Of a stretch of 64,000 bases of DNA, positions 7,562 to 16,670 are shown piece by piece; positions within the stretch are counted from its first letter, which is position 1, and every line of letters begins with the position of its first letter. Location: the NCBI GenBank assembly GCA_035762175.1, contig DASTPP010000021.1, positions 37,376-101,375 of the forward strand. Reading direction: 5' to 3'. The DNA is from DASTPP01 sp035762175. Its GTDB lineage: Bacteria > Myxococcota_A > Polyangia > Polyangiales > Polyangiaceae. Below the pieces are notes generated by a model that saw only the letters and a program-made list of their open reading frames with translations, was not told the origin of the DNA and made no database searches. A program made the position numbers and the translations under genes.

Positions 7562-8818
7562 TCAGCCCGACGCTTCGAGCGCGCCCAGCGCGACGAGCGA
7601 CTGCAAGAGCGAGCGCAGGCCCTCGGCGTCGGCCTCGTAAGCCACGCCGTCGACCACCACCTCGCCGGCGTGCTCGGCGATGAGGGCGCCGGCCCGCCAA
7701 GGGCGCCCCTCGTTCAAGCGCCCGAGAAGGGCCACGACGGCGGGGTGAGCGGGTAGCTGCAGGGCGTGCCCGTGCGCGGCGACCAAGAGGTCGTCGCCCC
7801 GCACGTCGAACACCAGGGGGAAGCCCCCGGCGAGGCGCAGCGTGGCGGCGTCGGCGAGGGGGGCCTCGGGCAGCGTTGGCGGCACCACCAGAAAGCCGCC
7901 CGACGAGACGAACTTTGCCCACTGCTCGACGAGGGCGCGCTCGATCTCGTCGGCGAAGCCGCCGGCGAGCGCCGAGCTGCCCTCGGCGAGGGGCGGGGGC
8001 AGGCGGGCGGCGTTCTGGCCGGTCTCGGCGGCCAGGAAGGGCACCGAGGGCACCGTGCGCAGGCGCTTGGCGACGGCGCGGGCGGCGGCCTGCTCGACCA
8101 TCGAGCGCGAGAGCCCGGGCTCGATTCGAATGCCCAGGCTAAAGTGCATGCCCACCTCGCCCTCGGCTTCGGCCACGTGGTAGCAGCCCGCGGGCATGTA
8201 GAGCAGATCACCGGCGGCGAGCTCGACCAGCGTCGATTGGCCCATGATCTCGCCGTACTCGAGCGAGTGCTTCAGGTGCGGGTGCGCGTCGAGCACCTCG
8301 CGGGGCCAGAGCCGAAAGCGCTTCGTGCCGTAGGCCACGAAGAGAAAGTTCGCCGACTCGTCGCAGTGCACACCGAACACCGTGCGGCGCGAGCGCGACA
8401 GGTAGATCGCCGTCTCGGCCACGGCGAGCCCCACCCTCGCCGTCAGCGGCGCCAGAAACGTGCGCAGATCGAGGTAGAGCTCGCGCGAGAGCGCCTGCGC
8501 CCCGTTGATGACCAGCGTGAAGTCGCGCTCGCCGACGCGCCCCTTCAGCGCCTCGAGGTACGAGCCCACCGTCGGGTGCTCGCGCCCCGGCAGGTACTCT
8601 TCGATCTTCACCGGCTCGGTGCGATCGACCCAGAAGCGCATCGAGAGCGCCTTGGCCCCGCCCTCGCGCCGCGCCTGCCCGCCGCCGGCGACGAGCGACC
8701 AGACCCGCTCGACCGGCATCGCCGGCGCCCCCTCGGACGCGCGCAGGACCACCGGGGCTTTCTCCCACTGGTCGATGAGATCACCCCGAACCCCCCCGAG
8801 CTTGCTTTCGAATGCCAT
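7562..8818 (-). CDS. JmjC/cupin-4 family Fe(II)/2-oxoglutarate oxygenase-like protein
   Basis: 418 residues. The N-terminal part fits the cupin_4/JmjC (bacterial ROX-like) family: FESKLGGV...QWEKAPVVLR at the start, then an iron-binding triad His151-x-Asp153 (HCDESANF) and His214 (YMPAGCYHVAE). The family hydroxylates amino-acid side chains, often of ribosomal proteins. The C-terminal 90 residues look like a winged-helix domain, as in ROX enzymes. It is last in the lanthipeptide operon, about 170 nt after the MBL gene, so a role in hydroxylating the peptide is plausible but inferred. Start chosen at MAFESK, where family similarity begins; ATG 8881 would add 21 residues. Its 3' end is duplicated at 4203-4301. 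Confidence 0.8.
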   Translation of the reverse strand: MAFESKLGGVRGDLIDQWEKAPVVLRASEGAPAMPVERVWSLVAGGGQARREGGAKALSMRFWVDRTEPVKIEEYLPGREHPTVGSYLEALKGRVGERDFTLVINGAQALSRELYLDLRTFLAPLTARVGLAVAETAIYLSRSRRTVFGVHCDESANFLFVAYGTKRFRLWPREVLDAHPHLKHSLEYGEIMGQSTLVELAAGDLLYMPAGCYHVAEAEGEVGMHFSLGIRIEPGLSRSMVEQAAARAVAKRLRTVPSVPFLAAETGQNAARLPPPLAEGSSALAGGFADEIERALVEQWAKFVSSGGFLVVPPTLPEAPLADAATLRLAGGFPLVFDVRGDDLLVAAHGHALQLPAHPAVVALLGRLNEGRPWRAGALIAEHAGEVVVDGVAYEADAEGLRSLLQSLVALGALEASG

Positions 8819-8864
8819 GGCCCAACCCTGTTCTTTATTCGCTAAACTAGCCTTGCTGACGAGC

Positions 8865-8987
8865 TCACGCCGGCAACCCATGATGATGGCGCCCCCCGCC
8901 GCGGGGCCTCGGCCATGGCGCCACGCCTGAGCCTTCGCCCCCCCCCTCGGCAGCAGCCTCGGCGCCCGAACCTTCGCCCCTCGGCAT
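8865..8987 (-). CDS. Possible 40-residue Gly-rich ORF (doubtful)
   Basis: Its ATG overlaps the stop of the upstream MBL gene (TGATG), which suggests coupling. The product is low complexity (GEGSG twice, then GGGRHHH), without Cys or Thr, and rests on a short imperfect DNA repeat. It overlaps the alternative start of the JmjC gene. It may simply be a spacer; listed only because of the overlap. Confidence 0.2.
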   Translation of the reverse strand: MPRGEGSGAEAAAEGGGEGSGVAPWPRPRGGGRHHHGLPA

Positions 8988-10321
8988 CAGCCCCGGCGCC
9001 GCACCTGCACCTTCGCCCCCCCGAGCTCGCGGGCCACCTCGCGGTAGCGGCGCAGGCAGAGGTCGGGGCGGTTCAGCGGGTGAAAGAAGGGCCAGAGCGC
9101 CTCGCGCTCGAAGTCGAAGGGCATCACCTTGGGCAGCGCGGCCCAGTGACGCACGTGGCGGCCGGTGACGATGCGGGGCTCGAAGGTCGCGTCGTCGAGG
9201 GCCAGAAAGTCGTTCGCCCAGCACTCGAAGCCCCCGACGTAGTCTTCGAGCCGCAGCGAGTCGCCGTCGACGAAGCGAAAGGCGCAGGCCGAAGGGTCGT
9301 ACTCGGCGGCGTAGCTGCCGCCCTCGGGGTCGGTGCGAAAGAGCAGAACGAAGGTAGGCTTTCGGCCCCCGAGCTCGGCCGCGCTCAATGACAATAGACG
9401 CCGAAAGAGCGTGCGCCCGTAGAGAAACGACGCCAGCGCCCGCAGCGCCGCCTCGAGGCGCGGCAGGTCGGCCTCGTCGAAGACCGGGCGCCCGCAGGCG
9501 GGTACCGACTCGACGTCGGGCTCGGCGACGAAGCCCACCTCTTGCGGCGGGGGCCAGGTCGAGAGCGGGGGCGTGCGGACGAACGGGGCCTCGCTCACGC
9601 GCACCGTGCGCCCGCCCTGCATGTAAAAGGTCAGGCCGGGGGCGGGCCAGAAGCCACGCCCCTCGCCGAGCAGGGCGAGGGCACGGTCGGGGTCGAGCAC
9701 ATGCTCGAGGTTGCCCTCGGGGGCCGCGTCGACGGCGAGCGTCTCGACCTGGCGAAGGGTGCCGGCGTAAAAGATGAGCGTCGAGCCGGCGCCCCTTCGG
9801 GCCTCGCGCCCGCGGCGAACGTGGTCGGCCATCTCGGCCGTGAGGTGCACGTCGACGTTGGTGAAGAAGGCGCCGTCGCCGCGGGCGTCGGCGACCGCGA
9901 AGCCAAGGGTGTCCCACTCGTCGATCTCGTCGTTCTTGACGTGGTTCGGCGTGAAGGCGCGAAGCTCGAGGCCGCCGAAGGCGAGGCGGGCGCCCGGCTC
10001 GAGCGGCGCCGCCGAGAAGCCGAGCTCGCGAACAATCGTGTGCCCCGCCCGCGAGGCGCGTGACGAGAGGTAGACGGGCACGCGCCGGTCGACGGCGGCG
10101 AGCGAGGGTAGATTGAGGTGGTCTTCGTGCTCGTGCGTCATCACCAGCGCGTCGATCGGCGGCAGCGCCTCGAGGCGCCAGCGCCGCGGCGGGTGGCAGC
10201 GGTAGCGCGCCCCGGCCGGGCCGCGGCCGAACTCGGAGCCGAAGATCGGGTCGACGACGAAGGTGGCGCCCTCGGACGCGAAGAGCCAGCCTTGGTTTCC
10301 GAGGTAGGTCGCTTCGAACAT
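8987..10321 (-). CDS. UlaG-like metallo-beta-lactamase-fold protein 1
   Basis: 444 residues. The N-terminal half is an MBL hydrolase of the UlaG/NAPE-PLD type: MFEATYLGNQGW start, VVDPIFG, and the metal motif His63-x-His65-x-Asp67-His68 (THEHEDH). The C-terminal half, from about 245, is an extension shared only with the second MBL protein here (20279-21640): FDEADLPRLEA, FLYGRTLFRRL, GRKPTFV, FHPLNRPDLCLRRYR. ATG 10321 lies 5 nt after the LanB2 stop, so the genes are co-translated. MBL proteins are not standard lanthipeptide enzymes; hydrolysis or immunity roles are guesses. Confidence 0.85.
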   Translation of the reverse strand: MFEATYLGNQGWLFASEGATFVVDPIFGSEFGRGPAGARYRCHPPRRWRLEALPPIDALVMTHEHEDHLNLPSLAAVDRRVPVYLSSRASRAGHTIVRELGFSAAPLEPGARLAFGGLELRAFTPNHVKNDEIDEWDTLGFAVADARGDGAFFTNVDVHLTAEMADHVRRGREARRGAGSTLIFYAGTLRQVETLAVDAAPEGNLEHVLDPDRALALLGEGRGFWPAPGLTFYMQGGRTVRVSEAPFVRTPPLSTWPPPQEVGFVAEPDVESVPACGRPVFDEADLPRLEAALRALASFLYGRTLFRRLLSLSAAELGGRKPTFVLLFRTDPEGGSYAAEYDPSACAFRFVDGDSLRLEDYVGGFECWANDFLALDDATFEPRIVTGRHVRHWAALPKVMPFDFEREALWPFFHPLNRPDLCLRRYREVARELGGAKVQVRRRG

Positions 10322-10326
10322 CGTGA

Positions 10327-13300
10327 TCAGCCCCCGCCGCGCCGCGCGATCTGAGAACGGTAGAGGCGGCGCAAAAAGTCGTAAACGATGAGCTCGACCG
10401 GGCGAAGGGCCCCGCTCACCAGGCGCCCGACGTGAAGGTGGGCGAGCGTGGCGGCGAAGGCCTCGAGCGACACGTGCAAGGCCCCCTCGCGCGACGCCTT
10501 TTCTAGCCCGCGCATGAGCCCGACCGACCTCCGAGAGCGCTCGGTGAAGGCGGCGTGCAAGGCGCCCCCCTCGCCGGCGTAAAGGGCCCCGAGCCCCGGC
10601 CGTTCGGCGCGAAAGCGCGCGTCGAGGCGCCGGGCGGCCGCTTCGGTCAGCCCGAGCTCGCCGCGGCACGCGTCGGACAGGCGCGTCACGAGGCGAAGGC
10701 GCGCGCCGACGTCGAGCCCGAGATCGCCGAAGAGGCGATCGACGCCGACCAGGGCCGCCCGCCACCGGCCGGCCGAGTCGTCGAGCGAGCCGCCCTCGAC
10801 GAGCTCTAGCGTGGCCTCGCTGTCGAGGTGAAAGAAGCGCTCGGCGAGGGCGACGCCGAGGTCTCCGCCGTAGCGTTCGACCTCGCGGACATAGGTGTCG
10901 AGCGCCACGCGCGCGAGGCGGCGCTCGCGCAGGTGCGGACCGCACGCCTGCTCGAGCGCCCCGAGCACCCCGGAACGAAGGCGTCCGGGGTCGCCATGAA
11001 AGCGCACGCGGAGGTGTGGCGCAGGGTCGGCGAAGCGCACGAAGAACCAGGCGTCGATCGCGCCCGAGGCGCGCGCCCCCTTCACCACCGGGGCCACCAC
11101 CTCGGCGAGCAGCCGATCGTGCAGCGAGCCGGCGGCCTCGAGCCGGACGTAAAGCCACTCGGACCCGGGCGGGAACGCCCGCGCCGAGCTCGCGCGCGGC
11201 GCGGGGCTGGGGCCTCCGGGCGCAGGCTCGGGGCTCTCGCGGGCGACCAGGGGTACGATGAGCTCGTGGGCGAAGGCGCCGCCCTCGCCGCGGACGCAAG
11301 ACCGCCCGGGCGGGACGAAGAGCTCTTGCAGGACGCACTCGCTCTCGCGCGCGAAGAGCGGCGCCGCCGCCTCGAGGCTGACCACGCTGTCGAAGTCGAC
11401 GAGGGCGACCCGGTCGCCGTCCGGCAGCGCCACGTAGCGGGGCAGCCCGCGCGCCGCGCGGATCGCCGAGGCGGCCCGCACGAGCGCGGCGCCGGACGAC
11501 GTCGCGAGGGCGCGCCGCTCGTCGCCCGAGAGGCGCCAGCGCGCGAGCGAGACGACGACCCCCCCGACCGAGACGCGCGGGAGAAAAGGGGCGGCGTCGA
11601 GGGCGCCCCAGCCCCACGCGACGTCGGCGGCGACGCCCTGCTCTTGCAAGAGCCCGAGGAAGCGATACGCCAGGACGGGCGAACCGGCGAAGTGGTGCGC
11701 GTGCGTGCCCCGGGGCACGACGCGCCGGCCGAGACGCTTCGACCGAAGCACCACCCGGCCTTCGCGAACGGCGACGCGCAGATCGGCGAGTTCGAGCCTC
11801 CGCTCGGCGGGGGCGGACGAGCGCGAAAGGCAGGCGATCTCGTAGGCGCGCAGCGCGGGCCGCACGAGGCCGTCGGCGGCCCCGCCCCCGGGGGCGTGGA
11901 CGATCTCGGCGAAGACGGCGTCGGGGTCGAGGGCCTCTTCGGCGCGAAGGTGCTCGGCGACGAGCGCGCGCATCGGCGCGTCGTGGGCGAAGCGCCCGAG
12001 CAGCCGCGCGCCGCTCGGCCCCTGCGCCCCCTGAAGGTAGAGGGCGTGCTCGCCCGCCTCGTCGCCGTACGCGATCTGCGCGACGGCCGCGTAGGCCGCC
12101 GGCAGCGGGCGCGCGCGCGGCGAGCGTAGCGCGGCGATGTCGTCGTCGCCGAGATCGATCGAGCGGGCTCCCCGGGCCAGCGCCTCGGTGAGCAGCGAAA
12201 CGAGGCGGGCGGGCGGCGCGGGGGCGGCGACGGGGCCCGCCGCGCCGGCGAGGGCCGCGCCGACGCCCACCTCGAGATCGAGGGCGGCGAGCAGCGGCAG
12301 CTCTTCGTCCTCGAAGCGCGCGCGGTACGCCTTCTTGAACGCCCGGAGCGGGTCGCCCCCGCGCACGAACCCCATGGCCGCGAGGGCGCGCGCCGCGGCG
12401 TCGAGGCGCGCGACGCTCGCCTCGGAGAGCGTCGCCGCCTCGGCGGGCTTGTGGAGCGTGACCGAGAGGGCGCGCGCGGGCGACGCGTCGGTGCCGGGCC
12501 GGGCCCCGAGGGCCGCCACGACGGGCTCGCGCAGGTCGGGCCCCCAGGCCAGCTCGGCCCGGGCGTTGGCGGCGTCGAGGGCCTCGATGAGGGCCGCGGC
12601 TTGCGCCGCGAGCGTGCCGGCGTCCTCGCGTTCGCCGAGGTCGGAGAGGAGCGCCCGGAAGGGGTCGTCGCCGGTGAGCGGCGGCTCGCCCTCGCTCACG
12701 AGGAGCTCTCCGGCGACCAGGGCCGAGACGAACTCTTCGGCCTCGGCGGGCGTGGCGCCCTCGCGCACGGTGAACGCCACGAGGTCGGCGCGCTCTCGGG
12801 CCTCGGCGGCGTAGGCGAGAACGCGCTCGAGCTCGCCGCTCGCCTCGACCGAAGCGGCCTGCCCCGCCTCGCCGTCGCGCCCCGAGGCGGCGAGGTAGCG
12901 AAGCTCGTGGGCCTCGGCGCTCGCGCGGTAGATGGTCGGGTTGGCGCGGAGCTTCGTCGCGGGCGGCGCCGAGGCGGCGAGGGCCAAGAGCGCGTCGCGG
13001 CGCAGGCGCGTCCGGCGCCGGTAGCTGGCGCGCGGCGCGAGGCGTAGCTCGGTCCGGTCGGCGATGGCCCCGGGCGTCTGGCCCGCGAAGAGGCCGAAGG
13101 GCGTGGCGCGCCCGGCCATCCGCTGCAGATAGCGGACGAGCGTGGCCTCGGCGCTCGCGCCCCGCGGGGCCGAAGGGTTCGCGCGCCAGGCCGCGAGCGC
13201 CTCGGCGAAGCTCGGCGAGGCGAGCTCGATCGCTTCGCGCACCTCGGGCTCGTCGAGCAGGGGCAGCGTGCGCGCCCAGAACGAGCGCCGATCGGCGGCG

Positions 13301-13452
13301 AGCGCGGCCTCGAGATCGCCCCCCTCGGCGAGGGCGCGCGGCGCTTCGAACTCGGGCGCGAAGAGCGCCTCGAAGGGCAAGAGCGGCGTCCGGAGCACAA
13401 ACCCCGTCGCCCTCGCGCCCGCGCCCCCCGGCGCTCCTGCCCCGCCGTTCAC
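10327..13452 (-). CDS. lanB: LanB-type class I lanthipeptide dehydratase 2 (full length)
   Basis: 1041 residues, the size of a complete NisB-like enzyme. The N-terminal glutamylation domain shows VLRTPLLPFE, RYLQRMAGRATPFGLFAG and AFKKAYRARF. The C-terminal SpaB_C elimination domain shows EWLYVRLEA, AWFFVRFADPAPHLRVRF, TYVREVERYGG and HLHVGRL. Arginines and the His expected from NisB (R83/R87, R784/R786, E823/R826, H961 equivalents) can be matched by eye. The family uses glutamyl-tRNA to glutamylate Ser/Thr and then eliminates glutamate to give Dha/Dhb. GTG 13452 overlaps the LanB1 stop as GTGA. It is only moderately similar to LanB1, so this is an old duplication. HLHVGRL differs from the usual HMHxNR. 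Confidence 0.92.
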   Translation of the reverse strand: MNGGAGAPGGAGARATGFVLRTPLLPFEALFAPEFEAPRALAEGGDLEAALAADRRSFWARTLPLLDEPEVREAIELASPSFAEALAAWRANPSAPRGASAEATLVRYLQRMAGRATPFGLFAGQTPGAIADRTELRLAPRASYRRRTRLRRDALLALAASAPPATKLRANPTIYRASAEAHELRYLAASGRDGEAGQAASVEASGELERVLAYAAEARERADLVAFTVREGATPAEAEEFVSALVAGELLVSEGEPPLTGDDPFRALLSDLGEREDAGTLAAQAAALIEALDAANARAELAWGPDLREPVVAALGARPGTDASPARALSVTLHKPAEAATLSEASVARLDAAARALAAMGFVRGGDPLRAFKKAYRARFEDEELPLLAALDLEVGVGAALAGAAGPVAAPAPPARLVSLLTEALARGARSIDLGDDDIAALRSPRARPLPAAYAAVAQIAYGDEAGEHALYLQGAQGPSGARLLGRFAHDAPMRALVAEHLRAEEALDPDAVFAEIVHAPGGGAADGLVRPALRAYEIACLSRSSAPAERRLELADLRVAVREGRVVLRSKRLGRRVVPRGTHAHHFAGSPVLAYRFLGLLQEQGVAADVAWGWGALDAAPFLPRVSVGGVVVSLARWRLSGDERRALATSSGAALVRAASAIRAARGLPRYVALPDGDRVALVDFDSVVSLEAAAPLFARESECVLQELFVPPGRSCVRGEGGAFAHELIVPLVARESPEPAPGGPSPAPRASSARAFPPGSEWLYVRLEAAGSLHDRLLAEVVAPVVKGARASGAIDAWFFVRFADPAPHLRVRFHGDPGRLRSGVLGALEQACGPHLRERRLARVALDTYVREVERYGGDLGVALAERFFHLDSEATLELVEGGSLDDSAGRWRAALVGVDRLFGDLGLDVGARLRLVTRLSDACRGELGLTEAAARRLDARFRAERPGLGALYAGEGGALHAAFTERSRRSVGLMRGLEKASREGALHVSLEAFAATLAHLHVGRLVSGALRPVELIVYDFLRRLYRSQIARRGGG

Positions 13453-16400
13453 GCTCGGGCCCCCTTCCGCGGCTGCCGCGCGGCGCGGGCGGCGTACGTG
13501 CGCTCGAGGAAGTCGTAGAGGACGGCCTCGTGCTCGCGCGCGGCCGAGGCGAACCAGCGGTTGGCGTGCATGTGCAGCGTGGCCGCGGCGATGGCCGAGA
13601 GCGGCCGCGTGAGGGCCCCGCCCTCGGCGAGCGCGCGGAGCCGGCCGACGGCGGGCGCCACGCGCGCCGAGCGGGCGGCGTACGCGTCGCGCAGGGCCGC
13701 GATCTCGCCCCGAGCGCCCGGGTCGAGCAGCGCGTCGATCGCGGCGCGGCGGGGGCGGTAGGCGGCCCCGATGCCGTGGCGCAAGGCGTCGCCGGGGGCC
13801 CGGAACTCGAGCGCGAACGAGGCGCGCATGGCGGAGGCGAGCGCGAGCCGCTCGGCCGGCGGGAGGCCGAAGTCGTCGAGCAGCGCGTGCAGGCCGAGCA
13901 ACGCCGCCTGCCAGCGCAGGTCGGCCGAGCCCTCGCGCGCGCGAGGCAAGAGAGAGGCCACGGCCTCGCTGTCGGCATGAAAGATCGCCTCGGCGGCGGC
14001 CATGCCCTCGGCGCCGCCGTAGCGCTCGATCTCGCGCTCGTAGGTGTCGAAGGCGAGGCGCCACATCGTGCCGTCGTCGAGCAGGGGCGCGCAGGCGTCT
14101 TCGAGCGCCGGCTGCACCTCGCGGCGCAGCCTGTCCCGCTCGCCGCAGAGGCGCAGGCGCAGGTGCCAGTGCGGCTCGTCGTAGCGGACGAAGAACCACG
14201 AGCTCGCCGCGCCCGATCGGAGGGCCGCCCGCGCCACCGGGGCGGCGACCTCTTCGAGGACGCGGTCGGCGGCGAGGGGCCCGCAAGAGAGCTTGGCGTA
14301 GAGCCACTCGCCCCCGGGCGGGCGGCGGACGGCGGCCGAGGGCGCCCGCAAGGGGGGCGGGTCGACCGGCCGCGGCGGGGGCGGCGAGGCGAGCAGGGGC
14401 ACGATGAGCTCGTGAAGGTACCTGCCCTCGGGCCCGCGGGCGGCGAGCGCGTCGTCGCCGGGGAAGAGCTCTTCGACCGAGGCGAAGGCGCGCCGTCCGA
14501 GCAGGCCGGTGAAGGCCTCGACCGAGAGCGCGTTGTCGAGATCGACCGGCAGCTCGCCGTCGCTATCGAGCAGCGCCACGAAGCGCGGCCACCCGAGCTC
14601 GTGTCGAAGCGCCTGGACGGCCTCGAACGCCGCGTCACCCCCCGGCGCGCCCGCCAGGGCCCGCAGCCGGCTCTCGCCGAGCCGCCAGCGCGCGCGGGCG
14701 AAGACGAAGCGATCGTGCACGACGCGGGGGAGGAACTCGGCCGCCGCGAGGGGGCCCCAATCCCAGGAGAGGCCGCCGGCGACCCCCTCGAACTGGAGGC
14801 TCGACAGAAAGCGATAGAGGGCGACGTTGGTGCGGTCGGTGAACCGGTGCGCCGTCGTCAGGCGCGGAATGATCTCGCGGCCGAGGCGCCGCGAGCGCAA
14901 GATAACCCGCTGGCCCCGCACGCACACGAAGAGGTCCGAGAGCGCGAGGCTCGAGCCCTCGGGGCCGTCGGCCCGGCCGAGCAGGGGCAGATCGTAGCGG
15001 CGCAGGCGGGGCCGCACCAAGATGTTGCCCACGCGGCCCGGGGGCAGGTGCGCGATCTCGGCGAAGACGACGTCGGGCCAGGCGGCCTCTTCACGCTCGA
15101 CGAGCGCGCGCAAGCGCCCGAGCAGCGCCGGGTCGGCGTCGGCGAAGCGCGCGAGCAGCGACGCGCCCGAGGCCCCGGTGACGGCGCGAAGAAAGACGCG
15201 GTCGTCGAGCCCCTCGCCCGAAGGGCGCGGCGAGGCGAGCAGCGTGGCGACGGCGGCCGCCCCGGTAGGCAGATCGGCGGCCACGGGGGCCGAGAGCGCG
15301 GCGAGGTCGGCCTCGTCGAGCACCACCTCGCGCGAACGGTCGCGCAGCGCCCCCTCCCACGTGCGAAGCAGGGCGTCGTGCCGGGGCAGCCAGCGCCCGC
15401 CCGACTCGGCCTGCGCCCGGGGGAAGGGCAGCCCCTCGAGCAGGGGCGCTTGCTCGGCGCCGGCCGAGCCCCCGGCGTCGAAGCCCACCCCGACGTCGTC
15501 GTCGAGCGCGACGAGCACGGGCACCTCGCCGTCACCGAAGCGCTCGCGAAAGCTCTTCTTGAAGCGATCGAGCTCTGCCGTACGATGGGGCCGCCCGAGG
15601 CGACAGAGGATCTCGGCCCCCCGGGCGATCTCGCGCGCCTGCCGCTCGCTCAGCGACGCGCGCCCGCCGGGCTTCAGCAGATCGATCTGAAACGCAAAGG
15701 CCCGGTCGGGGCGCGCCGGCAGGGGCGCGAGCTCGTCGACGAGGCGCGCGTAGCGCTCGGGCGGGTGGCCGAGGCCCCCCTCGTCGATCGCGCGCAGCTC
15801 GGCGTCGACGCGGGCGAGCCGCTCGGCCACCGGCCGCCCGGCCGCCGTTCGTGAGGCGATCTGGCCGAGCCTCGCCAGCGACGCGTCGCCGACGGCGGCC
15901 GGCGCGAGATCGTCGAGCAAGAGCTGGGCGTCGATGAGCTCGTCGACGAAGCCTTCGGCCTCCTCGGGCGTCGCGTCGGGCCCGAGCGCGCGGGCGATCT
16001 CGTCGAACGAGGCGCCCTCGCGCGCCCGGGCGAGCGCGGCGTCGAGGGCCTCGCCGGGGTCGACCGCGACGAGGTGGTAGGCGCGCCGATCGCCGCGGCC
16101 GCGCGCCTCGAAGTAGCGCAGGCGCCCCGCGGCGGCGTAGACCGTCTCGTTCGTGCGGTAGCGCAGCGTGCGGCGCAGCGCCCGGTCATCGGCGAGCGCC
16201 CGGGCGAGCGCGGCGACGTAGTCTTGGTCGAGCCGCGTGCGGCGGCGGAGCTCGCCCGCCGGGGGCACGTAGAGCTCGGTCTCGGCGCCGACCTCGCCCG
16301 TGCCGCCGCCCGCGAAGAGCCCGAAGGGCGTGGGCCGGCCGGCCATGCGCACCAGGTAGCGCACGAGGGCGCGCTCGATGCGCTGCCCCCGCTCGCTCTC

Positions 16401-16670
16401 GGGGCCGGCGAGCCAGTGGGCGATCTCGCGCTCGAGCGAGGGCGAGGCGACGAAGACGGCCTCACGCACCTCGGGGCGGGCGACGAGCTCGCGCAGGCGG
16501 GCGCGCAGGGCGTCGCGGGGCCTCTCGGATCGGGCGGGCGAGGCCTCGCGGGGCCCCTCGGCCCGAGCGAGCGAGGCGTCGGGGGGCCCCTCGGCCCAGG
16601 CGAGCAGGGCGTCGAAGGGCAGCAGGGGCGTGCGGAGCGCGAAGAACCCCGCCGGCTCGAGCCGCCTCAT
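13449..16670 (-). CDS. lanB: LanB-type class I lanthipeptide dehydratase 1 (full length)
   Basis: 1073 residues. Glutamylation domain: FALRTPLLPFDALL, RYLVRMAGRPTPFGLFAG, RFKKSFRERFGDGEVP. Elimination (SpaB_C) domain from about 790: EWLYAKLSCG, SWFFVRYDEPHWHLRLRL, TYEREIERYGG and LHMHANRWF, which keeps the HMHxNR signature of active LanBs. The substrate is probably the peptide at 21960, recognised through its FSLN-containing leader. ATG 16670 overlaps the exporter stop (ATGA) and its own stop overlaps LanB2 (GTGA). Residues 27-55 hold a local repeat of AEGP/SERP-type words absent from LanB2. Confidence 0.93.
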   Translation of the reverse strand: MRRLEPAGFFALRTPLLPFDALLAWAEGPPDASLARAEGPREASPARSERPRDALRARLRELVARPEVREAVFVASPSLEREIAHWLAGPESERGQRIERALVRYLVRMAGRPTPFGLFAGGGTGEVGAETELYVPPAGELRRRTRLDQDYVAALARALADDRALRRTLRYRTNETVYAAAGRLRYFEARGRGDRRAYHLVAVDPGEALDAALARAREGASFDEIARALGPDATPEEAEGFVDELIDAQLLLDDLAPAAVGDASLARLGQIASRTAAGRPVAERLARVDAELRAIDEGGLGHPPERYARLVDELAPLPARPDRAFAFQIDLLKPGGRASLSERQAREIARGAEILCRLGRPHRTAELDRFKKSFRERFGDGEVPVLVALDDDVGVGFDAGGSAGAEQAPLLEGLPFPRAQAESGGRWLPRHDALLRTWEGALRDRSREVVLDEADLAALSAPVAADLPTGAAAVATLLASPRPSGEGLDDRVFLRAVTGASGASLLARFADADPALLGRLRALVEREEAAWPDVVFAEIAHLPPGRVGNILVRPRLRRYDLPLLGRADGPEGSSLALSDLFVCVRGQRVILRSRRLGREIIPRLTTAHRFTDRTNVALYRFLSSLQFEGVAGGLSWDWGPLAAAEFLPRVVHDRFVFARARWRLGESRLRALAGAPGGDAAFEAVQALRHELGWPRFVALLDSDGELPVDLDNALSVEAFTGLLGRRAFASVEELFPGDDALAARGPEGRYLHELIVPLLASPPPPRPVDPPPLRAPSAAVRRPPGGEWLYAKLSCGPLAADRVLEEVAAPVARAALRSGAASSWFFVRYDEPHWHLRLRLCGERDRLRREVQPALEDACAPLLDDGTMWRLAFDTYEREIERYGGAEGMAAAEAIFHADSEAVASLLPRAREGSADLRWQAALLGLHALLDDFGLPPAERLALASAMRASFALEFRAPGDALRHGIGAAYRPRRAAIDALLDPGARGEIAALRDAYAARSARVAPAVGRLRALAEGGALTRPLSAIAAATLHMHANRWFASAAREHEAVLYDFLERTYAARAARQPRKGARA

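Noticed and set aside
8865..8987. Second RiPP precursor from the 40-residue ORF
   Set aside because: No Cys or Thr, no leader motif, no double-Gly cleavage site in a leader context; low-complexity sequence only.
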